Assembly: GCF_945605565.1 (NCBI RefSeq)
Contig: NZ_OX216966.1
Location: 6,068,001 to 6,132,000 of the forward strand
Length of the DNA: 64,000 nucleotides
DNA from: Paenibacillus dendritiformis
Lineage (GTDB): Bacteria > Bacillota > Bacilli > Paenibacillales > Paenibacillaceae
Direction of reading: 5' to 3'
A model generated the notes under the pieces. It worked only from the letters and a program-made list of their open reading frames with translations, had not been told where the DNA came from and searched no databases. Positions 32,773-42,044 of this stretch are shown piece by piece; the stretch's first letter is position 1; every line of letters begins with the position of its first letter. The translations under genes and the position numbers were made by a program.

Positions 32773-33608
32773 CCTTTCCCGGTTGCCGCCAGGAGAAGCA
32801 GCAGCAAGCCGACAACCTCCGTCCATTCGTTAATCGCACCGTACGTATCTCCGGTCAGCCCGCCCAGCTTGCGCGACAAGTATTGGATCGGCAAGCAGGC
32901 CCCCGCCGTGCACAGCAGCGGCGCAGCGACGCTCATCACCATCGCGGCGTCCGAGGACGAGAGACCCAGCCCCGTGAGCGCGCTTAGGCTCGTTCCGGCA
33001 TCTGCCATTCCCGATGCTGCAACGGCCAGAGCGGCAAGCGCGAAGCCGAGAAGATAGGCGATCGTGACATGCCCGGCCTTCACGCCAAGGAAATACCCGC
33101 CGAGTCCCTCTTCCGGGCGCGCCTGAGGCTTGCTCGCCAGCGCCAATACCATCGCGACACGCGACCAGATGAACGGAACGACAACCCAGCCGTTCCATAA
33201 GCCCAGCTCCATCAGAGAGACGAGGAACGTCCATTTGAGCAGCAGCAGCAGAACGCATGCGATCACGCCCATCGCGCCGGAGCGGCTGTCCTTCATAATC
33301 TCGAGCATCCGCTCGCGGGAACGCGAGCTGAGCACGCCGTCGGCCGTGTCCATCCAGCCGTCCATATGAAGCCCGCCCTGCAGCGCAACGGCCAGGGTAA
33401 GCGTCAGCGCGGCCGCCGGGAAGACGGGAAGCAGATGCAGCAATCCCCAGCCGACCGCCCAGACCAGCCCGCCGATGCAGAAGCCCGCCAGCGGAAAGAA
33501 GAAGGTGCTTCGCTTCAGCACCTCGTTCGTGAACGGCACCGAGAACGGAACCGGGATCCGGGTCAGAAATTGCATCGCCGCAACGAGTCCTTGCCATGTC
33601 TCCTTCAT
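32769..33608 (-). CDS. cobS: Adenosylcobinamide-GDP ribazoletransferase (cobalamin synthase)
   Basis: This 279-residue membrane enzyme joins alpha-ribazole (or its phosphate) to adenosylcobinamide-GDP. The conserved metal motif GGLHMDGWMDTADGVLS lies at about residues 78-94, and several hydrophobic helices follow. It overlaps cobU upstream and cobQ downstream by ATGA, indicating tight coupling. Confidence 0.95.
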   Translation of the reverse strand: MKETWQGLVAAMQFLTRIPVPFSVPFTNEVLKRSTFFFPLAGFCIGGLVWAVGWGLLHLLPVFPAAALTLTLAVALQGGLHMDGWMDTADGVLSSRSRERMLEIMKDSRSGAMGVIACVLLLLLKWTFLVSLMELGLWNGWVVVPFIWSRVAMVLALASKPQARPEEGLGGYFLGVKAGHVTIAYLLGFALAALAVAASGMADAGTSLSALTGLGLSSSDAAMVMSVAAPLLCTAGACLPIQYLSRKLGGLTGDTYGAINEWTEVVGLLLLLLAATGKG

Positions 33609-34216
33609 AGCCGCACCTCCCGGCTCTTCAGCTCGATCGGTATGCCTGCGGTCACGAGATACACTTCATCCGCCTTCCCGGCGATGCGCTGGTTCAAGCG
33701 GCCGGCCGCGTCGCGGAATATCCGGCCGAGCTTGTAGACGGGAACGATGCTGTCCCCGACCTCGTTCGTAACCATCACTAGGGTTCCGCGGAAGCGGCTC
33801 GCTTCCTCCGCCAGCCGTTCGATGCGCGCCTCCAGATAGCGCTCGGCTTCCGGGCCCTCTCCCCACTGCCGCTCGGCCTGAAGCAGCTCGTTCGACAGCC
33901 AGAGCGTCAGGCAGTCGATAAGCACGGCCGGGCCTTCATCCGCAGCTTCTGCGTCCAGGCTGGTGCGGGCGAGCCATTCCGGCAGCCGGAGCGGCTCGTT
34001 CACCGTCATCCAGCCGTAGCCCGATTGCTCCCGGTCTGACTGGTGGCGGCGAATCCGCTCGCGCATCTCGTCATCATGGGCTTCCGCGGTCGCGACATAG
34101 ATGCCCCCATCCGGGATGCGCTTCATGAACAGCCGCTCCGCGAAGCCGCTCTTGCCGCTGCGTGCGCCGCCCGTTACGAGGACAAGCTTATATCCTTCGG
34201 CAGCCGTACCGGTCAT
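33605..34216 (-). CDS. cobU: Adenosylcobinamide kinase / adenosylcobinamide-phosphate guanylyltransferase
   Basis: This 203-residue bifunctional enzyme phosphorylates and then guanylylates adenosylcobinamide. The P-loop GGARSGKS is at about residue 17. Other conserved stretches are YVATAEAHDDEMRERIRRHQ and LIDCLTLWLSNEL. The histidine in the RRHQ region corresponds to the guanylylated residue of the family. It overlaps both neighbours by four bases. Confidence 0.95.
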   Translation of the reverse strand: MTGTAAEGYKLVLVTGGARSGKSGFAERLFMKRIPDGGIYVATAEAHDDEMRERIRRHQSDREQSGYGWMTVNEPLRLPEWLARTSLDAEAADEGPAVLIDCLTLWLSNELLQAERQWGEGPEAERYLEARIERLAEEASRFRGTLVMVTNEVGDSIVPVYKLGRIFRDAAGRLNQRIAGKADEVYLVTAGIPIELKSREVRL

Positions 34217-35319
34217 GCTTGTCCCTCGCTATCGTCCGTGTCTTTATTGGATACGCCTGCTTGAGCGAAGGTGGCCATCTCTTGCATAATGCGCAGCGAA
34301 GCATCGATAATCGAGAACATCAGAGCGCCGCCCGTTCCTTCGCCGAGGCGCATATTCAAGTGCAGGCCCGGCTTCAGGCCAAGCTCGGCCAGCAAGGCGG
34401 CATGACCGCGCTCTTCGGACAGATGCGAACCGATCAGATAAGGCTGCGCCGCCGGAGCGAGCCGCACCGCCGCCAGCGCCGCCGCGCTGGAGATGAAGCC
34501 GTCGACGACGACCGGGAGGCGATGGGCCGCCGCGCCGAGAATGACGCCGGTCAATCCTGCGATCTCGAGTCCGCCAACCTTCGCGAGCACATCCAGCGCA
34601 TCGTTGCGATCGGGCTGGTTCACCTCGAGCGCCTGGCGTACGACGTTGCATTTATGCGCCCACTGCGCATCGCCGATGCCGGTTCCCCGGCCGACGGCCT
34701 CTTCCGGAGCAAGTCCGGTCAAGGCACACAGAATAGCGGCGCTTGGCGTCGTGTTGCCGATGCCCATTTCCCCGGTAGAGAACATGCGAATGCCGGCCTG
34801 GACGCACTCGTTCACTGTATCGACGCCGGCCAGAATCGCCGCCACCGCCTCTTCCCGGGTCATCGCCGGACCTTGGGCCATATTGCCGGTTCCGCGGCGC
34901 ACCTTGCGCGATTGCAGCTGCGGATGGCTCAAATCCGCGTTGACGCCGACATCAACGCAGATGACCTCGGCTCCGGCCTGCCGCGCCAGCACATTGACGG
35001 CCGCGCCGCCGGCAAGGAAGTTCATGACCATCTGTGGAGTCACTTCGGCCGTGAAGGCGCTGATCCCTTCCGCGCATACGCCATGATCGCCCGCCATGAC
35101 AATAATCGCCTTTTGCTTGAATTCCGGTGTGACCGTTCCCGTAATGCCGGCCAACTGAACCGCAAGCTCCTCCAGCAGACCGAGGCTTCCCGGCGGCTTC
35201 GTCAGCTGATTCTGATGCGCAGCGGCCGCCTCCATCGCCGTATTGTCAAGGGCAGGAATCCGCCCGATTACTTCGCTAAGCCGTTCATTCATCACATTCA
35301 TCGCATTCATCTCATTCAT
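34213..35319 (-). CDS. cobT: Nicotinate-nucleotide-dimethylbenzimidazole phosphoribosyltransferase
   Basis: This 368-residue enzyme makes alpha-ribazole phosphate from the lower-ligand base and nicotinate mononucleotide. Family signatures include LTKPPGSLGLLEELA, MAGDHGVCAEGISAF, GEMGIGNTTPSAAIL and a C-terminal LNMRLGEGTGGALMF. The N terminus has repeated in-frame ATGs (MNEMNAMNVMNE). GGAG abuts the first, so the true start may be 35310. A gap of about 175 bp without visible terminator separates it from btuD. Confidence 0.94.
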   Translation of the reverse strand: MNEMNAMNVMNERLSEVIGRIPALDNTAMEAAAAHQNQLTKPPGSLGLLEELAVQLAGITGTVTPEFKQKAIIVMAGDHGVCAEGISAFTAEVTPQMVMNFLAGGAAVNVLARQAGAEVICVDVGVNADLSHPQLQSRKVRRGTGNMAQGPAMTREEAVAAILAGVDTVNECVQAGIRMFSTGEMGIGNTTPSAAILCALTGLAPEEAVGRGTGIGDAQWAHKCNVVRQALEVNQPDRNDALDVLAKVGGLEIAGLTGVILGAAAHRLPVVVDGFISSAAALAAVRLAPAAQPYLIGSHLSEERGHAALLAELGLKPGLHLNMRLGEGTGGALMFSIIDASLRIMQEMATFAQAGVSNKDTDDSEGQA

Positions 35320-35492
35320 CTCCGTTTTCCCATTGTTGGTTGCTAGTTGTCATTGCCATTGATGTTCATCCCAATTACAGAAATGATTCTTTTCCTGCGT
35401 ATTCGTCATTCCATCTCCCGCCATGCCGTGGAAGCGGCCCGCTTCCCGTTCACGGCTTCCACTTCCTTCCGCGCCTCTTTGATCCCCGCCTC

Positions 35493-36359
35493 CTATTCCG
35501 CGTCCGTGTGGGCCGGACACATCAGCAGCTGCGGACGGCCGTTCCCCGGATGCGGCACGATGGCGGCGCGGGTATCGAAGTAGCGCGCGATGACATCCGG
35601 CGACATCATCTCTTCCGGAGAACCATCGGCTGCGATGCGCCCCTCATGCACGACGACGAGCCGGTCGCAATACAGCGCCGCCAGGTTCAGATCATGCAGC
35701 ACCGAGACGACCGTCAAGCCGCAGTCCTGCTGCCAGTCGCGGACGACATCCATGAACTGCACCTGATACCGGATGTCCAGATAGGTCGTCGGCTCATCCA
35801 GCAGCACGATAGACGGCGATTGGGCCATCAGCTTCGCCAGGGCGACCCGCTGGCGCTGGCCGCCGCTGAGCCGGTCGATCGGCCGCTCCTCCAATTCCGT
35901 CAGCTGCAGCCGCTCCATAATCGAATCGATATAGGGTCCGCTGTCCTCCGTCTCCGAGCCGAACCAGGACTGATACGGGAAGCGGCCCATCTCGACAACC
36001 TCGCGGACCGAGTACCCAATCGGCGGAAGCGACTCCTGGAGCAGGACCGCCATCGTTTGCGACAGCGCTTTGCGCGTGTAGGATCGCAGGGAGCGCCCCT
36101 TCAGCTCGATGCGCCCGCCGGCAGGAGAATCGGCGCCGGACAGCAGCGAGAGCAGCGTTGACTTGCCGCTGCCGTTCGGGCCGATGATGCCGACCCATTC
36201 TCCGGCGCGGACAGTCAAGGAGACGTCGTTCAGCACCGAGCGGCTGCCGTAGCTTTTGCTGATATGCTCGGCCTGAAGAATCGGCTCTCCCGGGCGGACC
36301 TGTCCGGATGATGCCCCCGGCTTCGCGGTGAATTCCCGATGCGCAGCTCCCGTCCTCAT
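35493..36359 (-). CDS. btuD: Cobalamin/corrinoid ABC transporter ATPase
   Basis: This 288-residue FecCD-type ATPase has Walker A GPNGSGKSTLL, signature LSGGQRQRVALAKLM and Walker B IVLLDEPTTYLD. ATG at 36359 overlaps the btuC stop as ATGA and sits 6 bases after GGAGGAG, so it is preferred over 36365. Its place behind the B12 riboswitch and among cob genes assigns it to corrinoid rather than siderophore uptake. Confidence 0.9.
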   Translation of the reverse strand: MRTGAAHREFTAKPGASSGQVRPGEPILQAEHISKSYGSRSVLNDVSLTVRAGEWVGIIGPNGSGKSTLLSLLSGADSPAGGRIELKGRSLRSYTRKALSQTMAVLLQESLPPIGYSVREVVEMGRFPYQSWFGSETEDSGPYIDSIMERLQLTELEERPIDRLSGGQRQRVALAKLMAQSPSIVLLDEPTTYLDIRYQVQFMDVVRDWQQDCGLTVVSVLHDLNLAALYCDRLVVVHEGRIAADGSPEEMMSPDVIARYFDTRAAIVPHPGNGRPQLLMCPAHTDAE

Positions 36360-37411
36360 GACCATCTCCTCCGTTTCGACCGTTTATTTCGGATGAGCAA
36401 ATACGCGAAGAACGGAGCGCCGATGAAGGCCGTCACCACTCCGAGCGGTATCTCAGTCGGCGCCAGGGCCGTCCGTGCAATCGTATCCGCCCACATGACA
36501 TAGATCGCTCCGCCCACAGCCGAGAACGGCACGAGCAGGCGATAGTCGGGGCCGACCAGCAGCCGAATCATATGCGGGACGACGAGCCCGACGAAGCCGA
36601 TAACTCCCGATACGGATACGGCCGCCGCCGTAATGAACGTCGACACGAGCAGAACGACCCACTTCGTGCGCTCGACATTGAGCCCGAGATGAGACGCCTG
36701 CCGCTCTCCGAGGGCCAGCAGATTCAGCGGGCGGGCATAGGCGATCAGGGCGATGAGCCCGATCGCCATATACGGCGCCAGGACTGCCGAATAAGACCAG
36801 CCCCGCAGCGCCAGGCTTCCCATGACCCAGTATAGAATCTCGTTGATCGTCTGCTTCGACATCGCAACGAGGAAGGAGACGATCGAGCCGAGGAACGCCT
36901 GCGTGACGACCCCGGCCAGAATCAGCGTCTCGATCGGGATTTTGCCGTCTTCCCTGGCCAGGCGCATGACGGCCAACAGCGTAAGCGTGCCGGTTATGAA
37001 GGCGACGATTGGAACCGTCCACTGACCGAGCAGCGCATATTGCAGACCGAAGTAGATCAGGAACGCGGCACCGACGGAGGCTCCGGAAGACACGCCCAGG
37101 GTGTACGGATCCGCCAGCGGATTGCGCAGCACGCCCTGGAAGCCCGTCCCCGCCAGCCCCAGCGACGCGCCGACGAGCATCGCGAGCACGACTCGCGGGA
37201 AGCGGACCTTCATCATAATGGTCGCGGAAGCGTCATCCCAGGTGACGGGTATGAGCGATTCCAGCCCGGGAACGTGATGCAGCAATATTTTCGCAATCTC
37301 TCCCATCGGCATCTTCACCGACCCGACGGACAGACAACCTACAATAGATAAAAGGAGCAGCGCCAACATCGCTACTCCAAAGCCAAACCCTTTTTTCATC
37401 GATATGTCCAT
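36356..37411 (-). CDS. btuC: Cobalamin/corrinoid ABC transporter permease
   Basis: This 351-residue FecCD/BtuC-family permease has about ten membrane helices. Typical stretches are RFPRVVLAMLVGASLGLAG, FQGVLRNPLADPYTLGVSSGA and GFVGLVVPHMIRLLVGPDYR. It lies 8 bp after btuF and overlaps btuD. Confidence 0.92.
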   Translation of the reverse strand: MDISMKKGFGFGVAMLALLLLSIVGCLSVGSVKMPMGEIAKILLHHVPGLESLIPVTWDDASATIMMKVRFPRVVLAMLVGASLGLAGTGFQGVLRNPLADPYTLGVSSGASVGAAFLIYFGLQYALLGQWTVPIVAFITGTLTLLAVMRLAREDGKIPIETLILAGVVTQAFLGSIVSFLVAMSKQTINEILYWVMGSLALRGWSYSAVLAPYMAIGLIALIAYARPLNLLALGERQASHLGLNVERTKWVVLLVSTFITAAAVSVSGVIGFVGLVVPHMIRLLVGPDYRLLVPFSAVGGAIYVMWADTIARTALAPTEIPLGVVTAFIGAPFFAYLLIRNKRSKRRRWS

Positions 37412-37419
37412 CCCATCAT

Positions 37420-38418
37420 CTATTTGAACAAATCAGGATAGATCGCCTTCGCCACATCCTGCAGCGCTTCGGCTACACGCGGGCCCGGGCGGCTCAGCTT
37501 GTTATTGTCCAGTCCGAACAACTGATTATCCTTGATCGCGGTGATCGCTTCCCAGCCGCTGCGTCCGCGGATAATGTCTTCCAGCGTCTTGTTCGTCTCG
37601 CTGTCGACGAGATCCTTCGCGAACAGAATGACGTCCGGATTCTCCTTGATGATGTTCTCCTCATTAATCTGGTTCCAGCCGGTCATGTCCGCGGCAGCAA
37701 TATTGACGCCGCCCGCCGTCTCGATCAGCTCGTTCATGAATTCGCCGCTGCCGACGGTCCAGCCCGGCGAGAATTCAATATAAACCTTCTTCTTGTCGGT
37801 GACGCCCTTGACCGCTTCAGCTACGTCATCGCGCACCTTTTTCATCTGATCGGTAATTTCTTTTGCTTCCTTCTGATGATCGGTAATGAGACCATACAGC
37901 TCGATATTGCTGATTACGTCGTCATAGGTTTTCGGCTCGACCTTGAAAATTTCAATGCCCAGCTCACGGAATTTGTTGACTGCTTCTTCCTTCATCGAGA
38001 TGCCGGTAAATACGACATCCGGCTTCGCCGCAATGATCGCTTCCTCATTCGGTTTCGTGATGCCGCCCATTTTCGGCTTTTGCGCCGCTTCTGCCGGGTA
38101 GTCGTCATAATCCGACACGCCGACGATATTGTCGCCAAGGCCAAGGGCAAACAACGATTCCGTCTCTGCCGGCGATACGGAAATGATCCGTTCCGGCGCT
38201 TTGTCGAACGTGAATTCATGCCCGGTCGCATCCTTCACCGTCAGCGGGTAGGTCGTCTTCGCGGCCTCAGAAGCCGCATTGCCGTTCTCCTGCTGCTGCG
38301 CAGTCTCAGGAGCTTTGTCCGCCTCCTTCGACGGGGCCGCTCCGCAAGCCGCCAAGCTCAAAGCCAGCACGGCCGCTGCCGCGACCGCTATCGTTCTGTT
38401 CCACCATTTGCTCATCAT
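37420..38418 (-). CDS. btuF: Cobalamin/corrinoid-binding lipoprotein
   Basis: This 332-residue lipoprotein has lipobox SLAAC at about residue 25 and a charged linker. A periplasmic-binding fold of the BtuF/FhuD class follows (PERIISVSPAETESLFALGLGDNIVGVSD; KPDVVFTGISM, the first cited in part). It is the first gene after the B12 riboswitch and its terminator, with GAGGGAG before ATG. It captures B12 or cobinamide outside the membrane. Confidence 0.9.
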   Translation of the reverse strand: MMSKWWNRTIAVAAAAVLALSLAACGAAPSKEADKAPETAQQQENGNAASEAAKTTYPLTVKDATGHEFTFDKAPERIISVSPAETESLFALGLGDNIVGVSDYDDYPAEAAQKPKMGGITKPNEEAIIAAKPDVVFTGISMKEEAVNKFRELGIEIFKVEPKTYDDVISNIELYGLITDHQKEAKEITDQMKKVRDDVAEAVKGVTDKKKVYIEFSPGWTVGSGEFMNELIETAGGVNIAAADMTGWNQINEENIIKENPDVILFAKDLVDSETNKTLEDIIRGRSGWEAITAIKDNQLFGLDNNKLSRPGPRVAEALQDVAKAIYPDLFK

Positions 38419-38585
38419 GTTTTTTCTCCCTCGCTTACCTGAATATCATACCTGCTTCCTTGCGGAAGCGGTGCGAACGCCGTTCCTTCCTGCAGAAGGG
38501 CCGGCGCCTGGTTTTCCCCGGTTCGGCATGATGCCTAACCGGTTCCTTCATCCGCTTCAAGGCGGGGTTGTCAAAGAGCGCACAA

Positions 38586-38616
38586 ACACAAAACCCCCGA
38601 TCCTTGGGATCGGGGG
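38586..38616 (-). terminator. Riboswitch expression-platform terminator
   Basis: On the minus strand CCCCCGATCC and GGATCGGGGG form a 10-bp stem with a 3-base loop, followed by TTTTGTGTTTGTG. It lies between the aptamer and btuF. Confidence 0.85.
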
Positions 38617-38755
38617 AACGCAGTCTCCTGGATAGGACCTTCCGAACTGATCTGCAAAGCGATCTTACGCTGTCTGACAGCATGGCCGCTCAGCAGCAAC
38701 AGGAAGTCCGTTCCAATGACGCCGCTCCTCTCCGCGAAGGAAATAACTCGTCTTC

Positions 38756-38954
38756 CTATCGGGCAGGTCTCCTGACTTAGGAGCATCTTGCTGTGCTCGC
38801 CTTCCCATCAGCGGATTCGCTTGAATCCGCGCAGACAGTGGCATTCTGAGCGCAACACTCCATTTACAGTGGCGGGACCGTGCCGGATTCACACCGGCTT
38901 CCCTATTATCCTTGGGCACAAGCTCAATGCTCGTGCGGCGCAAGGACCCGATAG
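38756..38954 (-). ncRNA. Cobalamin (B12) riboswitch
   Basis: P1 is CTATCGGG (38954-38947) with CCCGATAG (38763-38756). The core on the minus strand contains the B12-box sequence GCCACTGT, preceded by GGGAAGCCGGTG and AATCCGGCACGG, and ends with GTCAGGAGACCTGCCC. These are the standard conserved blocks. About 140 bases later a terminator precedes btuF, so adenosylcobalamin should switch off the uptake and assembly operon. Confidence 0.95.
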
Positions 38955-39084
38955 ATTACTATTCGCTTGTCTTCTAATCATAGCTTGACTATTGATTATA
39001 GGGGAATTGCCCTGTCCTTGCAATAACATTCCTCACATACCGCAGGGCATCTATCTGTTCCCTCGCTCATCGCAGATCGCTCCA

Positions 39085-39969
39085 TCAAGGCAGCCGCTCC
39101 GCCCGCAGGAACTTCCAGCGGCGGGGAGACTTGGCAGCCGTAATCAAGATCCCCGCCCCGATCGGGACGGTCGCTTCCCAGAACGTCTTCTTCGGGAAGG
39201 CGAGCGTGTACAGCCTCCGCACCATTCCTCCGTGGGTTACGACCAGCACATCGGGCCGCGCCTCATACGCGTTGCCTACCCGTCCCGGCCGCTTCCGGCA
39301 CAGCCGGGCCGTTCTGCCCCGATCGCTGCCCGGATAAGGCCCGTCCCTGTCCGGCTCACGTTCCCGCCGATGGCGATGCCCGCGGGCGCCTTGTCCCGCC
39401 GTCACAGCCGTCTGTCTCCCAGCCTTCTGCAGAATCTCCCACCAGACATGGGCCGTCCGCGTGCTGAATGTCTGCCACGGCTCGCCGCGCGGCGGCTGAA
39501 CGGAGGTCATATCGTCCAGCCAGCGGCGGTAGGACGGATCCTCCTTCAGATCGTTGTACGTCAAGCCTTCCCACATGCCAAAATCGTATTCGCGCAGCCT
39601 CGTGTCGACGTGAGCCCTTCCCGCATCGCGCGGACGCAGCTGAGCCAGCGTCTCGCGGCAGCGCCGCATATCGCTCGTATACAGGAGCGGCGCCGGATGG
39701 GCAACGGCCCTGCGCATCGGCCGCAGCACCTCTTCCGCTTCCGGTAGAAGCGGGCTGTCCGTATAGCTGATATACCGCCGCTCCACATTCGCCTGCGTCA
39801 GCGAATGTCTAACGAGCGCGAACCGCACGATGACGCTGGACGCGCCTGCACGGCGGCAGATATGCCGGGTGCCGCGGCGCGGAGGCTTGGGCCGGGATTG
39901 TCGTCTAGCTCCTGCTTGACGCCGCTTGCGGCGAACGGGGGGAGCTTTGTATGTGCGCTTTTGTTTCAT
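39085..39969 (-). CDS. Histidine phosphatase family protein, CobC-like, with basic N-terminal extension
   Basis: This is a 294-residue protein. The phosphoglycerate-mutase-type core starts near residue 46 with VRFALVRHSLTQAN; the catalytic histidine is kept, with RHS in place of RHG. A second histidine lies in VVTHGGMVRRLY. Two features are odd: about 45 arginine/lysine-rich residues precede the core, and an arginine/glycine-rich insert (AGQGARGHRHRRERE and onward, about 190-235) interrupts it. Gene context suggests alpha-ribazole phosphatase (CobC). The first ATG follows AAGGAG at 12 bases; a later start at the core is possible. Confidence 0.78.
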   Translation of the reverse strand: MKQKRTYKAPPVRRKRRQAGARRQSRPKPPRRGTRHICRRAGASSVIVRFALVRHSLTQANVERRYISYTDSPLLPEAEEVLRPMRRAVAHPAPLLYTSDMRRCRETLAQLRPRDAGRAHVDTRLREYDFGMWEGLTYNDLKEDPSYRRWLDDMTSVQPPRGEPWQTFSTRTAHVWWEILQKAGRQTAVTAGQGARGHRHRREREPDRDGPYPGSDRGRTARLCRKRPGRVGNAYEARPDVLVVTHGGMVRRLYTLAFPKKTFWEATVPIGAGILITAAKSPRRWKFLRAERLP

Positions 39970-40001
39970 TTCATCCCATTACTCCTTCATTCGCCTTTCG
40001 T

Positions 40002-40964
40002 CTACAGGAGCCATCCGCCGCAGGCCCAGAGGACGCTTGCGGCCAGGATGGCGAAGAGCAGTGTGCTTCGGGTCAGCAGCCTGCACACTGCCGCAATATG
40101 TTCCCCTCCCATCTCCACGACGGGATCGCCCATATGGGCGCGGAAGGAACATACGCCTTTGTAACAATTCAATCCGCCAAGGCGGATGCCGAGCGCCCCG
40201 GCGGTGGCCGCTTCCGGCCATCCGCTGTTCGGGCTCGGATGCTTCGGCGCGTCGCGCAGCGCCGTCTTCCACGCCCGCTTCGCGTCATAGCCGAACAGGG
40301 CGCATACGATGATCAACAGCGCGGTCAAGCGCGCCGGTATCCAATTCGCCAGATCATCAAGCCGCGCCGAGGCGTAGCCGAGATTGGCGTATTTCTCATT
40401 TTTATAGCCGACCATGGAATCCAGCGTATTAATAGCCCGATAGGCCATAGCCAACGGCGCGCCGCCGATGGCCGCGTACAGGAGCGGAGAGATGACGGCA
40501 TCCATAATATTTTCAGCTACCGTCTCGACGGCGGCGCGGGTAATTTCCGGTTCATCGAGCGTCTCGGTGTCCCTTCCTACGATCATGCCGACCTCGCGCC
40601 GCGCTCCGGCCAGATCCCCTGCAGCCAGTCGGGCATAGACGGCCATTCCGGCATCGCGAAGCCCTTTGGTGGCGATGGTCGTGCCGATCAGAAGCGCCTC
40701 AACCGCCGCGCCCAGCCAGACGTTGACAGCATAAAGCCCTGCCAATACACCCCACGTCAAGGCAAATGCCCCGCCCGCCATCACCAGCGGCAGCAGGAAG
40801 CCCAGCGGCTTGAGCGCCGCTTCGGACGGTGCCGCTCTCCGGATAAGGCGTTCCAGGGCCGAGATCGCTTTCCCCATGCCGATGACCGGATGGGGGAGCC
40901 ACCTCGGATCGCCAACGACCCGATCCCATACATATGCTGCGATGATTATTAATGCCGCGATCAT
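40002..40964 (-). CDS. cbiB: Adenosylcobinamide-phosphate synthase
   Basis: This 320-residue membrane protein (CbiB/CobD of the Pseudomonas nomenclature) attaches aminopropanol or its phosphate to adenosylcobyric acid. Family hallmarks are DRVVGDPRWLPHPVIGMGK at the N terminus, NTLDSMVGYKNEKY, and SPNSGWPEAATAGALG. It is part of the second cobalamin cluster between cbiZ and the CobC-like gene. Confidence 0.94.
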   Translation of the reverse strand: MIAALIIIAAYVWDRVVGDPRWLPHPVIGMGKAISALERLIRRAAPSEAALKPLGFLLPLVMAGGAFALTWGVLAGLYAVNVWLGAAVEALLIGTTIATKGLRDAGMAVYARLAAGDLAGARREVGMIVGRDTETLDEPEITRAAVETVAENIMDAVISPLLYAAIGGAPLAMAYRAINTLDSMVGYKNEKYANLGYASARLDDLANWIPARLTALLIIVCALFGYDAKRAWKTALRDAPKHPSPNSGWPEAATAGALGIRLGGLNCYKGVCSFRAHMGDPVVEMGGEHIAAVCRLLTRSTLLFAILAASVLWACGGWLL

Positions 40965-41058
40965 GATTGCTCACCTGACTCCTCTTGCCTGCAGCCCGCT
41001 CCTCCACTGCCGCCGCGGCGCCGCTCCCGGCTGCCTGGCAGTGGCGCGCCTGCTTCAC

Positions 41059-41796
41059 TTATTCGAACAGCGGCCCGTCGTCTTCCCGCTGCGTGCGGAC
41101 CGCCTCCGCAACGGTGCCGTACACCAGCCGCCCCACGGCGGCGCCCAGCGTCGTCGCCGCGCCTGCATAACGGTGCACGACCTCGTAGCGCCCGCTGTCG
41201 ACGATCGCGATCGCCACCGCATCGGTCGTCGTTCCCGTCGCGACGCCGCCCGTCTCCTTGTCGATCACGCCTAGGTCGTCCAACGCCGCGCTCTTGGCTT
41301 CCGTTGCGGTAATGACCGCATTCCATACCGCCGCTTCCGCGAGCCTGCCGTCCAGCACGATGATCGTGTTGATCGTGCCCGGCTTCAGCGGCTCGTAAGC
41401 CGAGTATACCTGCCGCGGCAGCCCGGCGCGGGCGGCGTTGCCCGTTCCGGCCGTCGTAACGCACAGCAGAGAGAAGCCGTCGCCCTCCTCTTCCATCACG
41501 GACGCATGGGTCACCTTCGCCGCCGTCATCAGGCCGACGGTAGATTCCGGCGCATACCCTTGCTGGAGGCATGTCTCCTGCATATAGGCGACCGGATCGG
41601 AGCAATCGAACCCGGTCCGAACCATTCGGTTCATGATGCGCGACGCTAGCTTGGAGCCCCCGTTCCATACCGCGCTGCTCCATACCGGAGTCCGCTCCGG
41701 CAGCTCCACGGTCATGGTCTCGCTGCCCCAGCATACCTTCACGCCCAGCATGACTTCCGATGTATAGCTGCGAATGCCTTCGCGGCAAGGCTGCAT
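41059..41796 (-). CDS. cbiZ: Adenosylcobinamide amidohydrolase
   Basis: This 245-residue CbiZ-family enzyme removes the aminopropanol arm of adenosylcobinamide, giving adenosylcobyric acid for re-assembly by CbiB. Recognisable motifs are GLMTAAKVTHASV, CVTTAGTGNAARAG and GVATGTTTDAVAIA. The start at 41796 follows AAGGGGGAAG. Its presence shows that imported incomplete or non-native corrinoids can be remodelled. Confidence 0.93.
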   Translation of the reverse strand: MQPCREGIRSYTSEVMLGVKVCWGSETMTVELPERTPVWSSAVWNGGSKLASRIMNRMVRTGFDCSDPVAYMQETCLQQGYAPESTVGLMTAAKVTHASVMEEEGDGFSLLCVTTAGTGNAARAGLPRQVYSAYEPLKPGTINTIIVLDGRLAEAAVWNAVITATEAKSAALDDLGVIDKETGGVATGTTTDAVAIAIVDSGRYEVVHRYAGAATTLGAAVGRLVYGTVAEAVRTQREDDGPLFE

Positions 41797-42044
41797 CACG
41801 CTTCCCCCTTGCTTGTCCGCTCCGATTGCGTTCTGTCTTGCAAATGCCGTTCCAAAAAATGGCCTTGCCTGATCACCTTCCCGGTGCTGAAAAACCGACT
41901 TTTTGAACAGGCGCTTACAGAGCGGGCTTCACCAAAATGATCTATACGAGCCGATAACGGACATCCTCACAACTCGTTCCTCATATCCCGGCAATGTAGC
42001 AAAGCCAACGGACGAAGGCCTCTGCACATTGCAGGATCCACATC

